The notes below the pieces were generated by a model. That model saw only the letters and a list, made by a program, of their open reading frames with translations. It had not been told where the DNA came from and made no database searches. Shown one piece after another: positions 12,452-23,912 of a stretch of DNA of 64,000 nucleotides. Numbering within the stretch: position 1 is the stretch's first letter; each line of letters begins with the position of its first letter. A program made the position numbers and the translations under genes. Source of the stretch: Rhodamnia argentea (lineage: Eukaryota > Streptophyta > Magnoliopsida > Myrtales > Myrtaceae); assembly GCF_020921035.1 (NCBI RefSeq), contig NC_063150.1, positions 29,001,826-29,065,825 of the forward strand. The letters run 5' to 3'.

Positions 12452-13562
12452 CCCAGAACTGCCACCTGCTTAGCATAAGACAGGTTAAAGAATTAGCACA
12501 CATTACCTGCCAACAACTTGAACAGCAAAGAAAAGGAGATGAGAATTGACATCTTTAAACAGGCTACTTCACACAATAATAAGGAAACGTGCTAGGAGTA
12601 GCTAATTCGCACAAACTTCTACTGAGACAAACAAGCATCAACAGCTGCAACATTTCCCAGAGAAAGATGAACGAGTTCCACCGAATCAGTCATACTCGGT
12701 GCCTGGGAAGGAAAGCCCAGCACAAAAGGATACCAGAATACTGAGTTAAGTATCTTGAATTGGAAAAAGCTCATTCCTTCTCAACAAAGTATTCCCACTG
12801 AAATCGGAGCCAGTAGATACTTCAGGGTCCAGACTCGTGAGCTAATGCCAAGATTAGCATCATGAATTTATCAGGTTTCGGGAAGCAGATGTAGCCCCAT
12901 TTGAAATGCCCGTTTGTTTTCACAGCATGAAATAAACCTTCCGATTACACACCAACTATCTCCCAGATTAAGGGAAAAGAACACAAAGAACCAGATGGAA
13001 CATAGAGAATCAAGGTGAAGAAAAAGACAGAACAAGCATGGAAGGGCCTCCTACTAGCACAATCCAGACAGTAAATACCCATAATAAAGCGCAACTCATA
13101 TCTGCAATTCGAACCACTTCACAAAGAAAACCACAGAATTCTAACAGCTTACTTCGCTACACAGTCGAGACTCTTACACTGGACCCGAGAATTTGCTCCA
13201 AAACCGAGACTAAACAAGCACAAACCTATCAGAATTCGCATCCAACAATCGCCAAAGGTTTTAACATCACTCACAGCACGCTGCGTCAAACAACACTTCC
13301 TTACCGAGCTCTCAGAACTCCAATAGAGTTCCCATAAATCCCAAACTAAACCTCCGCCGCAGGAACAGACAACAGCAAGCAAGCAGAAACAGACCAACGC
13401 CACGAAAGCAGCTCAGAGAACGCAGAAACACGGAGCCCCCCCCACCTACGCAGGCGTACTCTAGATCCCCCCGCACCGCCAGACAGGAATTCAATCGACC
13501 ACGTCACGAATTCAAACTCAGGCGTAACGACGGCTGTTGCAATAGTCAAAAGAGGAATTTAC

Positions 13563-13730
13563 CAGAGAGCGGAGGAAAAAGTTGGGGGGGCGGGGCAAAA
13601 TCAGGCCATGCTCGACCTAGAAGCTCCCTGGAGGCCGGAGATGGAGGAATCGACGAAGATTCGGAGCTTCAGCGACATCTTCCGCCAAAGATTTCCCCGC
13701 CGAGAGCAAAACAAAGAACCCTAGGGAATC
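13563..13730 (-). other. 5' UTR exon of the ECT gene
   Basis: The minus strand shows a donor CTCTCTG|GTAAATTCC at 13563/13562, which joins to the exon starting at 12465 (acceptor CTAAGCAG) across a 1.1-kb intron. The exon contains upstream ATGs with short frames, including one of 25 codons, none of which joins the main frame. The transcription start is not determined. Confidence 0.55.
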
Positions 13731-13748
13731 ACCATGAACGCGAGCGCC

Positions 13749-13751
13749 AAG

Positions 13752-13790
<39 letters not shown>

Positions 13791-14180
13791 TGAGACGAGT
13801 ACGGGGAGGTGTGAATGTGTGCGAGAGCACCTTCCCTTTCCCCATCTTTTTCTTTTTTCCTTCTTCTATTTCTTTAATTAAAATAATTAAGATTTTTCTT
13901 TTTGCCCTTTTGAAATTTGTGGCGTCATTAAAGTTTTGGGTGCGCGTTAAGGAACCAAAGAGGCCGCCACGCACTGAATCCCCGCCGTTCGATTTTGGGG
14001 GTGGTCTCGGGGGGATCCGATCGCGGCTTGGCGTAATACCGAGAATGCCCTCGGTTGCGCGCTGGAATTGCAGCGTTGCCACTGGAGGTGGAGGTGGAGG
14101 AGGAGGAGGAGGAGGAGGAGACTTGCGGAGAGAGGGAGGGATCGAGTGCTGCGCGGAGAGAGAGAGAGAGAGGAAGTTTC
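13749..14180. repeat. Purine-rich low-complexity promoter region: (GA)n and (GGA)n
   Basis: A (GA)n run of about 18 units lies at 13751-13786, a (GGA/GGT)n run at 14082-14120, and another GAGAGAG patch near 14157-14174. They lie just upstream of the minus-strand ECT 5' UTR. Such GAGA-type tracts are common near plant promoters. Long open frames across them on both strands are composition artefacts. Confidence 0.8.
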
Positions 14181-17100
14181 CGGGGCGGTTCCTCTCTCCT
14201 CTCCTCTTATCCCCTTGGCTTACTCGTGTGGTGGCTTCGCGCTTACCGCCACGTGTCCGGAGACCGACACTAGCGAGGCTTATGCAGGAAAGAGGAGCCA
14301 AAAAAAAAAAAAAAAAGGAGAGAGAAATTGGGAATTGTGGAGATTTCGGGGACGTAAAGAGGTGACGTGGAGCAACCCGAATCCGACGCTACGCTAGGAA
14401 AATGGGATTTTCCGCGGGAAGAGAGACAAAAGAAATTTCTTGTTTGGACAAAGCACGTTGGTTTGGTGGGGCCCGATGTCATTGGTTTTTCTTTTATTTT
14501 GAAGGCATTTTGAAGACATCCGTTGGGCACAACTCGTGATAGCCCGTAGCAAAATTTCGCACACGAAAGATCGAAATTTCATCGGAACCTCGCCGAGGTC
14601 TCGGAGAAAGTAGAGGGCCGAGGTAGTCTTTGCACTTCCCTCGTTATGGCTCGTAGTAAAATTTTCGCTGGCAAGTGATCGGAATTTAATCGGGACCTCG
14701 TCGAGTTCTTGCTCAATTAGTTAACCTTCGCATATTTAGGAAAGGGTGATTGGAACGAAAAGCAAACGAACTAACTAGCCGTAAGAAAAACGAAAAAAAG
14801 AGGGAGAAAAAGAGTTCAAAACGACCGGTTATAATATGGCTTGGATGTGAAAGAAATGCAATACAATATATATCCTTTGATTTATTCAGAAGTAGAAAAA
14901 AAATTATTTGTTAGTACATAAATCCCTCCTAAATTACACGTAAACTTGACTTTATCGATCCCTTCTTGAGTTATTCTAATCCCCTCAAATATTTTTGCCT
15001 ACACCCAAATATTTTTACAATTATTTCTCTTTCACTCCAAATCCTTCTTACCAACCCATGCATTGAATTGGAAAGATTCCTTTTTTGTTTTTTGTTTTTT
15101 CTGGTCCAAGAATTGGAAAGATTCCTTAGTGCCCAAGGACTTGGAAAAGTCTTTGTGCTTATCGTCTTGTCCCGGATTAGAGATCGACAGGGATTTCAAC
15201 ACGGACAGCCTTAATTTTGCAATCTGAACTGGCCCTTTAGAAATCTGACAAGTTAGAATTTAAGGGTTTGTGATTTTTTCTTATTCTCTCTCTTACTCTT
15301 CCGATGATTTTATCACAACGGTGATAAGTTAAGTGATCCAAAAATTAAAATCAAGTCTTCTTGTTATACTTCTGTTATGTAATTTGAATCTCGTCCGTTA
15401 CGGTTAAAATGACGACATGGTGATGTACGAGGCTAGTCAGATTCTCGTGATTCGTGTATCGAGAGTTTGAAAGGATTAAAATGAAACCATCCAAAAAGGG
15501 GAAACCAACTTGGTTGGAAAAGGTGGAAGAAAGAATAGGTTGGATGTCCAATTTGGACTCGCTACGAATGGGCAATAAAGCGAGATCAGTGGCCACTTTG
15601 TCTTTGCGTGGATATGTCCTTCGTCACATGCTTTCGTCCAAAAGGGAAATTCCTTTCCCATTGTTTGTATGGACGAGGGTTTCCTTTCTAACTTGTTTTA
15701 TTCAGCTGTTCTTCAAGTTGTTTCCACACTCGTAATTTGAGATTGTCCACAAAAATCCGTTTATGTATATGTTGCTACCGGCATTGAGCTGACATGTTGG
15801 AGGGCGGCACGGGGTCGCCCGGATCCGTGGAAGAACCCCATCGGACCCATTAACCCGATAGAAAAACCCTTCTCTGTTCAAAGAATTTCGACGATAATCC
15901 TCTAGACCCGTGAGGCCGACGGGGAACTTCCTACGTAAATCGTAACCCGACGGGGCAATACCATGGTCAATAGCCCAGGAAAGCTTCCAAGTCACCTATT
16001 TAGCTTGAGCTACACTAAATTTCTCCTTATGCACTTATTGACTTAAGTAAGAACGCAGAAAAATTTGAAGTCGTTTATCTCTGTGCGCCAACTTACGCAT
16101 CTAAAAGTATCGATCTTTAAATGTTTCGCATACGAAAAATTTTACATAAAATTAATCTTTTGATTATTTGTTCACTATAATTAAGCAAAGAAAATTCGAA
16201 CAACTCGTCACGCGACATCAAGTTGAATGTGTTTACAACTTATTTATACTCAATAGATATCTATATCCCTCTTTTTGTTTTCTCTCATTCTCACTCGATC
16301 CCACGCTTAGTAAACTCCGCACTCTTACCTCGGTTTGGGCATGAGTTTTCTTAAATTTGATTCAATATGAAAGTGCTTTTATAAATATGGATCGAGTGGG
16401 GTGTGAATTGGATCGGACATGTGTTACTAGATTTTTATCGCGTGAAAATGGGTCAGAACGGATTAAATGGATCTATTTAGGTCGAACCATTTTCGTTCGG
16501 ACTCAACCTACCGGCTCAATAGGTCTACTCATAAGTATGTCAAGAGATATGGTGTGATGTGGATCTTAACAAATCATATCCAGTCGACAACTCATTATTA
16601 AGTTTTTCAGCAAACGTGAGTTCGACTGAATTTCGTTTTCGCAACTTGCTTTTTTTAAGTATAATTCCTTGTTGAATTGAGAAATGGATTTGATTGTCCA
16701 CCCTCATAATAAACCCGCCTCCGACAAAAAGTAGAATATTTGATTAAAAAAAGGGAGATCCTTTTGAACAACTCGTTATAATAAAAAAGCCTTATATCTT
16801 AAAAAGAGATATATATCTGGAAATTTATTCATCAAGATGATGATAAAATACAAGGATATTACACTGAACAATATGCACCTGTTACGCAACCAGCTAATTT
16901 CGTTCTCTACCTCGACCCAAAAAAAAAAGGTTCGTTCCCTGCCATTAATGAAGTCTTTCTATAAAATATCAACCCTATTTCTATAGTAGAGAGTAGCATT
17001 CATAAACACAAAGAAATAAGAGAGAGCATTTGGGGGAAGCGGCCGGCTGTTAACAGATTGGTCATAAGATGAAATCTCGTTGATCATTGCGATTTTCCAG

Positions 17101-18483
17101 ATCAAAGCCATATCATATAAGGTGAAATTTAAGTTCTGATGTGTGGATACAAAAGAATTTCCAGATTAGCTCACACAAGGAGAAAATTGTTGAGCTTCAA
17201 CGAAGGAATTATGTCAAGGAAGTTCCACATCGGAGATCTAGAACAGTAAATGTATACTCCCCACCCGAACCGAAGACATTGGACTGCCGCTGCGTATCGC
17301 GACAAAGATCTACAAAGATAGTCTCTATATGCAAAAATATAAGTATGATTGATGCAGTCCCAGTATGACTACCGAAATAATAGGATAGGGAGAATGACTT
17401 CACGCGGACACAAATAGAAATTTCAGTTCTGCGTAACCTCTCGGGAGAATGGATGTAGCTCTGTCGATAGACGTCGGAATGACCTGATTCCAACGCCAAT
17501 CTTTCGAGGACTCATAGATCTACAACTTTCATATTTTCGATTTTCTGAGATAAGGATCGTAGAAGTGTCGACGGGGGTTTGAAGTGGACGGTTTGTGAAT
17601 GAACATAATAAGAAAAGGATAGGAACTTCAATGGTTGCTCTTCCAAGCCTCCAAAGAAGTTGATAGGACATCAATTCTTCTAGATTAATACCTGCAACTC
17701 TTCAAGGATGCAGACTTTGAAAAGCTTCGACTCTTCTAGGACGAGCTGAAAACTTTTCTAGATTTTCAAGTGTGTGAACTCTTTAAGATTCAAGGAAATG
17801 CACCGAGCAATTTTCATTTATCAAATTCATCTATCTTAGAGTGGAGAATTTTCCTCGTTATACAGAGGGAATCAAACTTTGAAAACAAACGAATAACAAA
17901 GGCATCAAGACTAGAGGAACATAGGGACTCCTGAATAAGAAAGACATATGGGAAGTAGATAGTAATAAAAGTCCTAGTAACTAGAGAACGTATTAAAACA
18001 ACTACAAACCCGAAATGCATTTAAATACTTGGAGACTTGTACTTTGACTCTTTAGCCTTGTGAATCTTCTTCCAAAATTGGTGCAAAAGTCTGGTCCAAC
18101 AAATAACCACCATAAGAATTCACCAAATAACCAAGGCAATGACTCGTATTAGCACTACAAGACTTGCACTTGATGCGAGGCTCGTCGAGTTTCAATGCGG
18201 GCTGATCTTCTTGGTTTATAGTGCTTTTCAATGCGGGCGGCATCAATGCCTAAAGCCGGGGTTGCCGAATCCAATGAAATTATTACCAACGTCTACAAGC
18301 TCGATGTTGAGAAATTAATAGTTATATCTAGAGTTATTTTTGCTTTAAACTTACAGTAGTTTTTCAAATTATGGGGCATGCATTTTGACTCTATTAACTC
18401 TCAAACAGTTGAAGATTTCACATCACGTAAAATATTTCATTTATGATTTTTCATAATTTGGCTTGATTCTGCGTAATTTTTCA
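14181..18483. other. Gene-poor intergenic DNA
   Basis: I find no recognisable gene. Scattered 60-100 codon open frames (for example 15702-15995 minus and 15454-15735 plus) lack recognisable domains and splice context. The composition is AT-rich with occasional GC patches. Confidence 0.45.
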
Positions 18484-18492
18484 AGAACAATA

Positions 18493-19916
18493 GGGAAAAT
18501 TTCAAAAAAGGGCCCGAAGTGCTCTCGTTTTCTCAAATAAGGGTCTGAAGTGAACTTTGTTTCAAATAAGAGTGCGAAGTGCTCAAATTGTTTCAAAAGA
18601 GGGCCTAACTGGGGGCATTTTTGTCTTTTATATTTTTGTTATTTCTTTAATGTTTTTCTTTATACCTTTTCTTTTTCTCCTCCCCTCCCTCCTGTTCATC
18701 ATCTTCCCCACGCAATTCTCTGGAGTTCTCCCTATGAACCAACCAACCCAACCCCTTCTTCTGGTGATCGAAGAGCGTGAACTTTATCACCTCCCTCGGT
18801 GGCTCCAGGGCTTCCATCGTCGCATTCTTCCCGACATTCTTGTCCACCAGCTTAAAAATCTCATCCACACACCTCACCTCCTTTTGACCCTTCTTCTCCT
18901 TCACCACGACCGCCTCCGACAAGGCAAACGAAGCACCCACGTCCAAAATGAGCACTAACCCGCCTCGTGAAATAGCCGACTTAACGAGGTCGAAGGCCTC
19001 GACCCTCGCAAAAATGTGAACTTGGCAGGGTATCCTGAACTTGCTACCGCAGTTGCGAGTGTGGGGCAAGGACAGCGGCGATGTCGCACTCGATGTGGCC
19101 GACCTGGATGGTCCTGGTGTTGAGGACCCAGATGGCGGATTGTGTTCTCGTCGTAGGGATTCAAAGGTTCGCGGACAAGGCCCACCATCTAGCGGCCGCT
19201 GATGGTGCCGGAATAGTGGCGGAGCCCGACTTTGTTGGCGATGATGAAGTCGAGGAGGTAAGCTTCGGAGGTGGATGCTTGAGAGGAAGAAGAAGAAGAC
19301 TGAGAGACTTGCGAAGACATGGGGTCGTCATCTGCTTCACAGAATTGCCAGTCAACGGCCTGGAGGGCGTTGCCGACGAGGTCCGCCACGGCTAGAGAGA
19401 GAAAGAGGCTTGAAGGTTTCTTTCTTTTGAAATTAAAGGTTTTGAATTCGTGACTTATATTTTTTTACCATTGGGCGGAGGATGGTTGATTGAGGGATGA
19501 AACCGGTCGGATCGTCGTCGCGGATTTGTGAGGAAGAAGCTTCAAGGGTTCGCTTCTGGGTAGGGCGGAAGTAGAGGTAGAGAGAGAGGGTGTTGAATAG
19601 AGAGAGGGCGACTACCACTTTAGCTTCTTCCAGTCATGGCTTCTTTCCCTCTTTATGTGGAGTCTGCATGAATTCAACGGCCGGATCGATCAGTTGTGGG
19701 GAAGATGATGAACAGGAGGGAGGGGAGGAGAAAAAAGAAAAGGTAAAAAGAAAAACATTAAAATAATAATAAAAACGTAAAAGTCAAAAACGCCCTTCGA
19801 TTAGGCTCTCTTTTGAAATAATTTGAGCATTTTAGGCCCTTAATTGAAACAAAGTTCACTTCAGGCCCTTATTTGAGAAAACGATGACACTTCGGGCCCT
19901 TTTTTGAAGTTTTCCC
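18493..19916. mobile_element. Pack-MULE (gene-carrying Mutator-like element)
   Basis: The 1424-bp element begins GGGAAAATTTCAAAAAAGGG and ends, read in reverse complement, GGGAAAACTTCAAAAAAGGG. The terminal inverted repeats extend about 220 bp (18493-18711 and 19696-19916), ending in a shared TTCATCATCTTCCCCAC stretch. A matching 9-bp duplication AGAACAATA flanks it (18484-18492 and 19917-19925), the Mutator hallmark. No transposase is present. The whole interior is a fragment of a host gene (see the pseudogene entry), which is the definition of a Pack-MULE. Good TIR and TSD preservation suggests a fairly recent insertion. Confidence 0.92.
18712..19695 (-). pseudogene. Captured 5' fragment of a HIRAN-domain SWI/SNF (SMARCA3/RAD5-like) gene
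   Basis: Read on the minus strand, the fragment encodes a leader with a serine-rich patch, a HIRAN-domain start (HYSGTISGR, then MVGLVREPLNPYDENTIR, then in another frame RTIQVGHIE) and the segment leading to the helicase core (CQVHIFARVEAFDLVKSAIS, ALSEAVVVKEKKGQK, VDEIFKLVDKNVGKN, GLGWLVHRENSREL). This matches plant proteins of the SMARCA3-like 1 type, as I recall them. Capture stops before the ATPase/helicase motifs. Visible breaks are a GTG where an ATG would be expected near 19395, an in-frame TAG at 19189-19191, a frame change near 19130 and another near 19060. Parental 5' leader sequence appears to continue to the right TIR. It cannot make a functional remodeller, but it could give antisense or small RNAs against the parent gene. 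Confidence 0.85.
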
Positions 19917-20402
19917 AGAACAATATCATAGAAAAAACAAACTTTCTAGAAAATAGGAGGAACTATGTGAGCTCCCGCTAATTCATTTTTTGAGAAGGTA
20001 AAACTTTCGAAGTACCTATCACATCGCCACGAATAAACCCTACATACACTGTGGAATGAAAAAAATTCATAAGAAAACATCTTATAAAAATTAATCAAAA
20101 GTTGTGACATAAAAAGTATTGTATGTTAAATCAAATATGGATTTTTTAAAAGAATTTCAGGTATTTTCTCTTGGGTCAAAAAAGAATTTTAGGTAATTCT
20201 TTTTTATAATCATAATTTTAGGTAATTCAACAAGTCAAAAAATAAATATAAAAATTTTCGGCCCCACTTCTTCACCTCTCCCACTCCCAGTCTTTCCCCT
20301 GAAAGCGAGTGAAAGAAGAACGAAAGAAGCGAAGCTGAATCGGAACCTGCTCGTCTCGCTCCGAAGCTCGCGGCGAGATCCTACGATCGCCGCCTTCCTC
20401 CG

Positions 20403-22573
20403 ATGGCCGCCATCTACAGCCTCTTCATCATCAACAAATCCGGAGGCTTGATCTTCTACAAGGTATCTCTACCCTCCTCCTCCTCCTCCTCCTCCGCCTC
20501 CGACGACGAACCATCGCAATCCGCACGACCCGCTCGTATCTCAATGATCGATTGAGTGGTCATTTGACGTTATCGCTGAAGGCCGCCTTTCGAATCTTTC
20601 GTGTTTAGGATTACGGATCTGCGGGGAGGATGGACACGAACGACAGCTTGAGAGTGGCGAGCCTGTGGCACTCGATGCACGCCATCTCTCAGCAGCTGTC
20701 CCCGACCGTCGGATGCTCCGGGATCGAGCTCCTGGAGGCCGACGCGTTCGACCTCCACTGCTTCCAGTCCCTTACTGGTGAGGATTTTGTGTTGTTGTCG
20801 TTTTTTTTTTTTTTTTTTTTTTGTTGGTGCTCATTTTGTTGTGTTGGTTATATGGTTGGTTGATCTAGTAAGGGAAATGTAACATAGTTGTCCGTTAATT
20901 GAAGGTTGTTTCTGCAAACGCTGGAATAACAAGTGGTGTGAACCTTTTCTTTCTGTATGAAGAATTGCTAGTTGTTGTAGTTCCAATAGGGAGGTAGACG
21001 GCATGTTCACTGTCCGGACTTGAACTGGTAATTATTCGATGTCGCGTCGCAACATCGTAAATTCACGGATGCACTTTTTGTTATAGAAAATTGAGTAGGA
21101 ATTAGTTGCAATATGCAGATTTGCCGATGCGAGATCTTCTTCTGATGCACTTTTAGTTATAGAAAATTGAGTAGGACTTGGTTGCAATATGCAGATTTGC
21201 CAATGCGAGATCTTCTTCTGGTGTCCTATCATTGTCCTCTCTGGATCATTTTGTTTTTAACCTGCAAGGCTCGTTGTACAGAGGTTTGCTTGTAATTGTG
21301 TGCGCCAAAAAAAAAGTAGAAATAAAACAAGGACGGTGAGACGTCGCTCTATATAAAAATGTGTCAGATTCTACATCTATGTAGTTGGGCACACATTATT
21401 GTCAACTAATTGTGATTCCTTTTTCTGCCCAGTTGACCTTTTGTGCTATTTTAGATTATTCGATGAACACGATCGAATGCTAGACAAGAAGTTGTTGCTT
21501 TGATAGGACCAAGTTTTAAAATAAGCTGGCTTTTCTGGAGTACATTATCACTAGTTTCCTGTCCCAGTTGTCAGTTTTACTTTTAACCCTTGCAATAAGT
21601 TATGGTAAAATAGGCACATTCTAGATTCTTTTAATGATGTTGGCATCTTGGATTGTTGGGGACTACACTTGTCTAGTAACTTAATCATATCTTAAAGCTT
21701 GAGGAGTTGTGGAAATTGACAGGCCTTGCAAGGAGGTGGATCTGTACTATTTCTGTTACCTTCATTTAGCATTTAACAGTCGGTAGCATTTTCTCTACCC
21801 TTTGGGATGCGTTGCTTGGGTCAGACACATTATGGACCTTGCACTGCCGTTGAAATTGAATTTTTGCATGTAAATGTTTGTGCATTTGAAAGCAAAAATG
21901 ACATGTGGTTTCTGTTGTTGAACTCTCACATGAACTGAGCTCCCATTTTTTCTACTGAAGTTAATATCGTAAGAATGTTTCCCTTTCAGGATATGAGTTT
22001 TTCTTACGATCCTTTGATGCTTGCAACAAAAAGGAAAATGCTGCAAGTTTTTGAATGTTAGATGCCAATTGGCTGAGTAGAAGTTTGGTTGTCTTCTGAA
22101 CCATCAAATGGAAGGCAAGATCTGCGTTTCACATCCATCGTTTAGGATTGGTCCATCAACTTTAGGATAGATTAGAGTGGGCTAATGTATCCCCTTTTGT
22201 TCCTTCCTATTAATTGTTGTTGACGGCCAATGAGTGCCCTCTTTGTTCCTTGTGGTATAGGTATTAACAAGTGCAAGCTAAGGTGTTTTTTCTCATGACT
22301 GACGAAAAACAGGTGTCCTGTGGTGCAAATCTGTAAACTGTTTGACACAAGTGCTGCATCTGTTGTGCTTGTGCAGGGACAAAATTTTTTGTCGTCTGTG
22401 AGCCCGGAACTCAGCATATGGAGGCTCTGTTAAAAGTCATCTACGAGCTATACACAGACTATGTTCTGAAGAACCCGTTTTATGAGATGGAGATGCCAAT
22501 TCGGTGTGAGCTCTTTGATCTCAACCTGTCACAGGCACTGCAGAAAGATCGCGTAGCATTGTTGGGACGATAG
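20403..22573 (+). CDS. TRAPPC4: TRAPP complex subunit 4 (Trs23/TRAPPC4 homologue)
   Basis: Core subunit of the TRAPP vesicle-tethering complex at the Golgi/ER-Golgi interface, acting with other TRAPP subunits as an exchange factor for Rab GTPases. Exons 20403-20462, 20609-20777 and 22377-22573 give 141 aa, the size I recall for plant TRAPPC4. The single longin-like Sybindin domain covers the whole protein: it begins MAAIYSLFIINKSGGLIFYK, with later blocks LRVASLWHSMHAISQQLSP, FDLHCFQSLTG, TKFFVVCEPGTQHMEALLK and CELFDLNLSQALQKDR, ending LLGR. Intron 1 is 146 bp. Intron 2 is 1.6 kb and contains a 76-bp tandem duplication. A pyrimidine-rich leader begins near 20260. The gene starts only 0.5 kb downstream of the Pack-MULE. 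Confidence 0.96.
21068..21219. repeat. 76-bp tandem duplication in TRAPPC4 intron 2
   Basis: Two copies start at 21068 and 21144 (GATGCACTTTTxGTTATAG). They share GAAAATTGAGTAGGA and TGCAATATGCAGATTTGCC and end TCTTCTTCT, with only a few substitutions between them. Confidence 0.85.
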
Positions 22574-23912
22574 TGTGCTTAGTTTTTCCTTTTTTGGCTG
22601 AAAAAGATAGCGTGCTTAGTTCATAATTGATCTCATTCTTCTTGAATGAAATTCTTCCGTAAGCATTGTGGTTAGCTTGATGAGAAGCATGCCTTCTTTT
22701 TTTGTTGTTTTTTTCTGGTCGAATGAAGCATGCCTTCTTCTTAGCAAGAAATCTTCCTAACTAATTACGTTGGCGTTGGCGAGGACGAGTAATGATTTTC
22801 CTTGTTGAGAGACTCGAGACAAGGCCAAATGTGAGCATCCTAAATTGTTGGCTTTTTGCAAGAGCTTACATTATAATTGAAGTTTTTTATCCTGTGAATT
22901 CGGAATGACAGGACATAATCACAATTAAACCAAGGGTGATTACTTCAATTTGGGAAAAAAGTTAGGAGCAGAACTCGAGAGAAGAAGTTCAGAGGTTGAC
23001 AACACTATGTCTAGGCTTCCCCTTCTTACGGAAGGAAGCAATAGAATTCCAAAATATTTTGCGGCAATAAAAGGACAGATCTGCTATTGCATGATATTTA
23101 TTTTTCCTGGCCCATGGTGTACCAATCCGATTCATTTTGTACTAAGACTTCGCTTGTTTGGTCGAAAAATTAGAAATTAAAAAAAAAAAAAACTTCCAAA
23201 TTATAGTCATTTCATCTCTTGAAAAAAGAGTCAATAAAAACTGTTTTCATCACTAATTGCAATTTATGGCTACAAATTTATCATTACAAGCAAAATATTT
23301 TCCGTACCGGTTCAACAGTGTCGATCTCTGTAACCTCCAACTCCATATGTCCACCGTCCCTCCAGTCGGTCATTTAGCTCCTACCAATGACAATTGCCTT
23401 TGAAGTATGAAACTCAAGAGAGCAGACTTTTCCGCCCAAAAAGAAATGAATTTATTCTCGCTTCTCATTGCCACTTCAATCCAAGTTATTTTCAGAGTTA
23501 GCATATGAATTTTCAGAGTAAGCACAAGGTTCCGTAGCCACTGCAGATGGATATTCCTTGGTTCGGGGCAAATCGGCACCATGGACATGTCATTTTTTCT
23601 GATAGCTTAGCATTAGTTTATAATCAAGGAAAGAAAGCATACTTTAGCCCATTGTTAGAACACCGAAGACTCCCTACATCTGGAGTCTTGCTCCGGAATG
23701 CCACAGCGTTCGATAAAATAAAACCTTGCCATAAAAATTGTTAATGAGACAACAAGCCAGGGACACTCTACAGTTCCTTTCAACGGCTACATTTTAAGTA
23801 GTCTTTTACCTCGAGGCAAAGACTGCTGCCCGATAGGAATCAAGCAAGACGGGATCGTACTTCCCTACCACATTGACATGCAGGGAACATTAATTTAACT
23901 TTCTCATCTGTG
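22574..23912. other. Convergent 3' region between TRAPPC4 and the importin gene
   Basis: Both flanking genes end here, so it should hold two 3' UTRs and their polyadenylation sites. A near-canonical AATGAA occurs at about 22645, about 75 bp after the TRAPPC4 stop. I see no additional gene. Confidence 0.5.

Noticed and set aside
13590..13700. ATG (MSLKLRIF...) in the ECT 5' exon as protein start
   Set aside because: The frame ends after 25 codons and does not join the main frame; the downstream ATG at 12451 fits the family.
13811..14397. Long overlapping frames on both strands (110-190 codons)
   Set aside because: They arise from GA/GGA low-complexity sequence and encode only simple-repeat peptides such as poly-P, poly-G or poly-E.
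15702..15995. 97-codon minus-strand open frame with protein-like composition
   Set aside because: No recognisable domain, no neighbouring exon or splice context, isolated in gene-poor DNA. It may be a relic, but I cannot support a gene.
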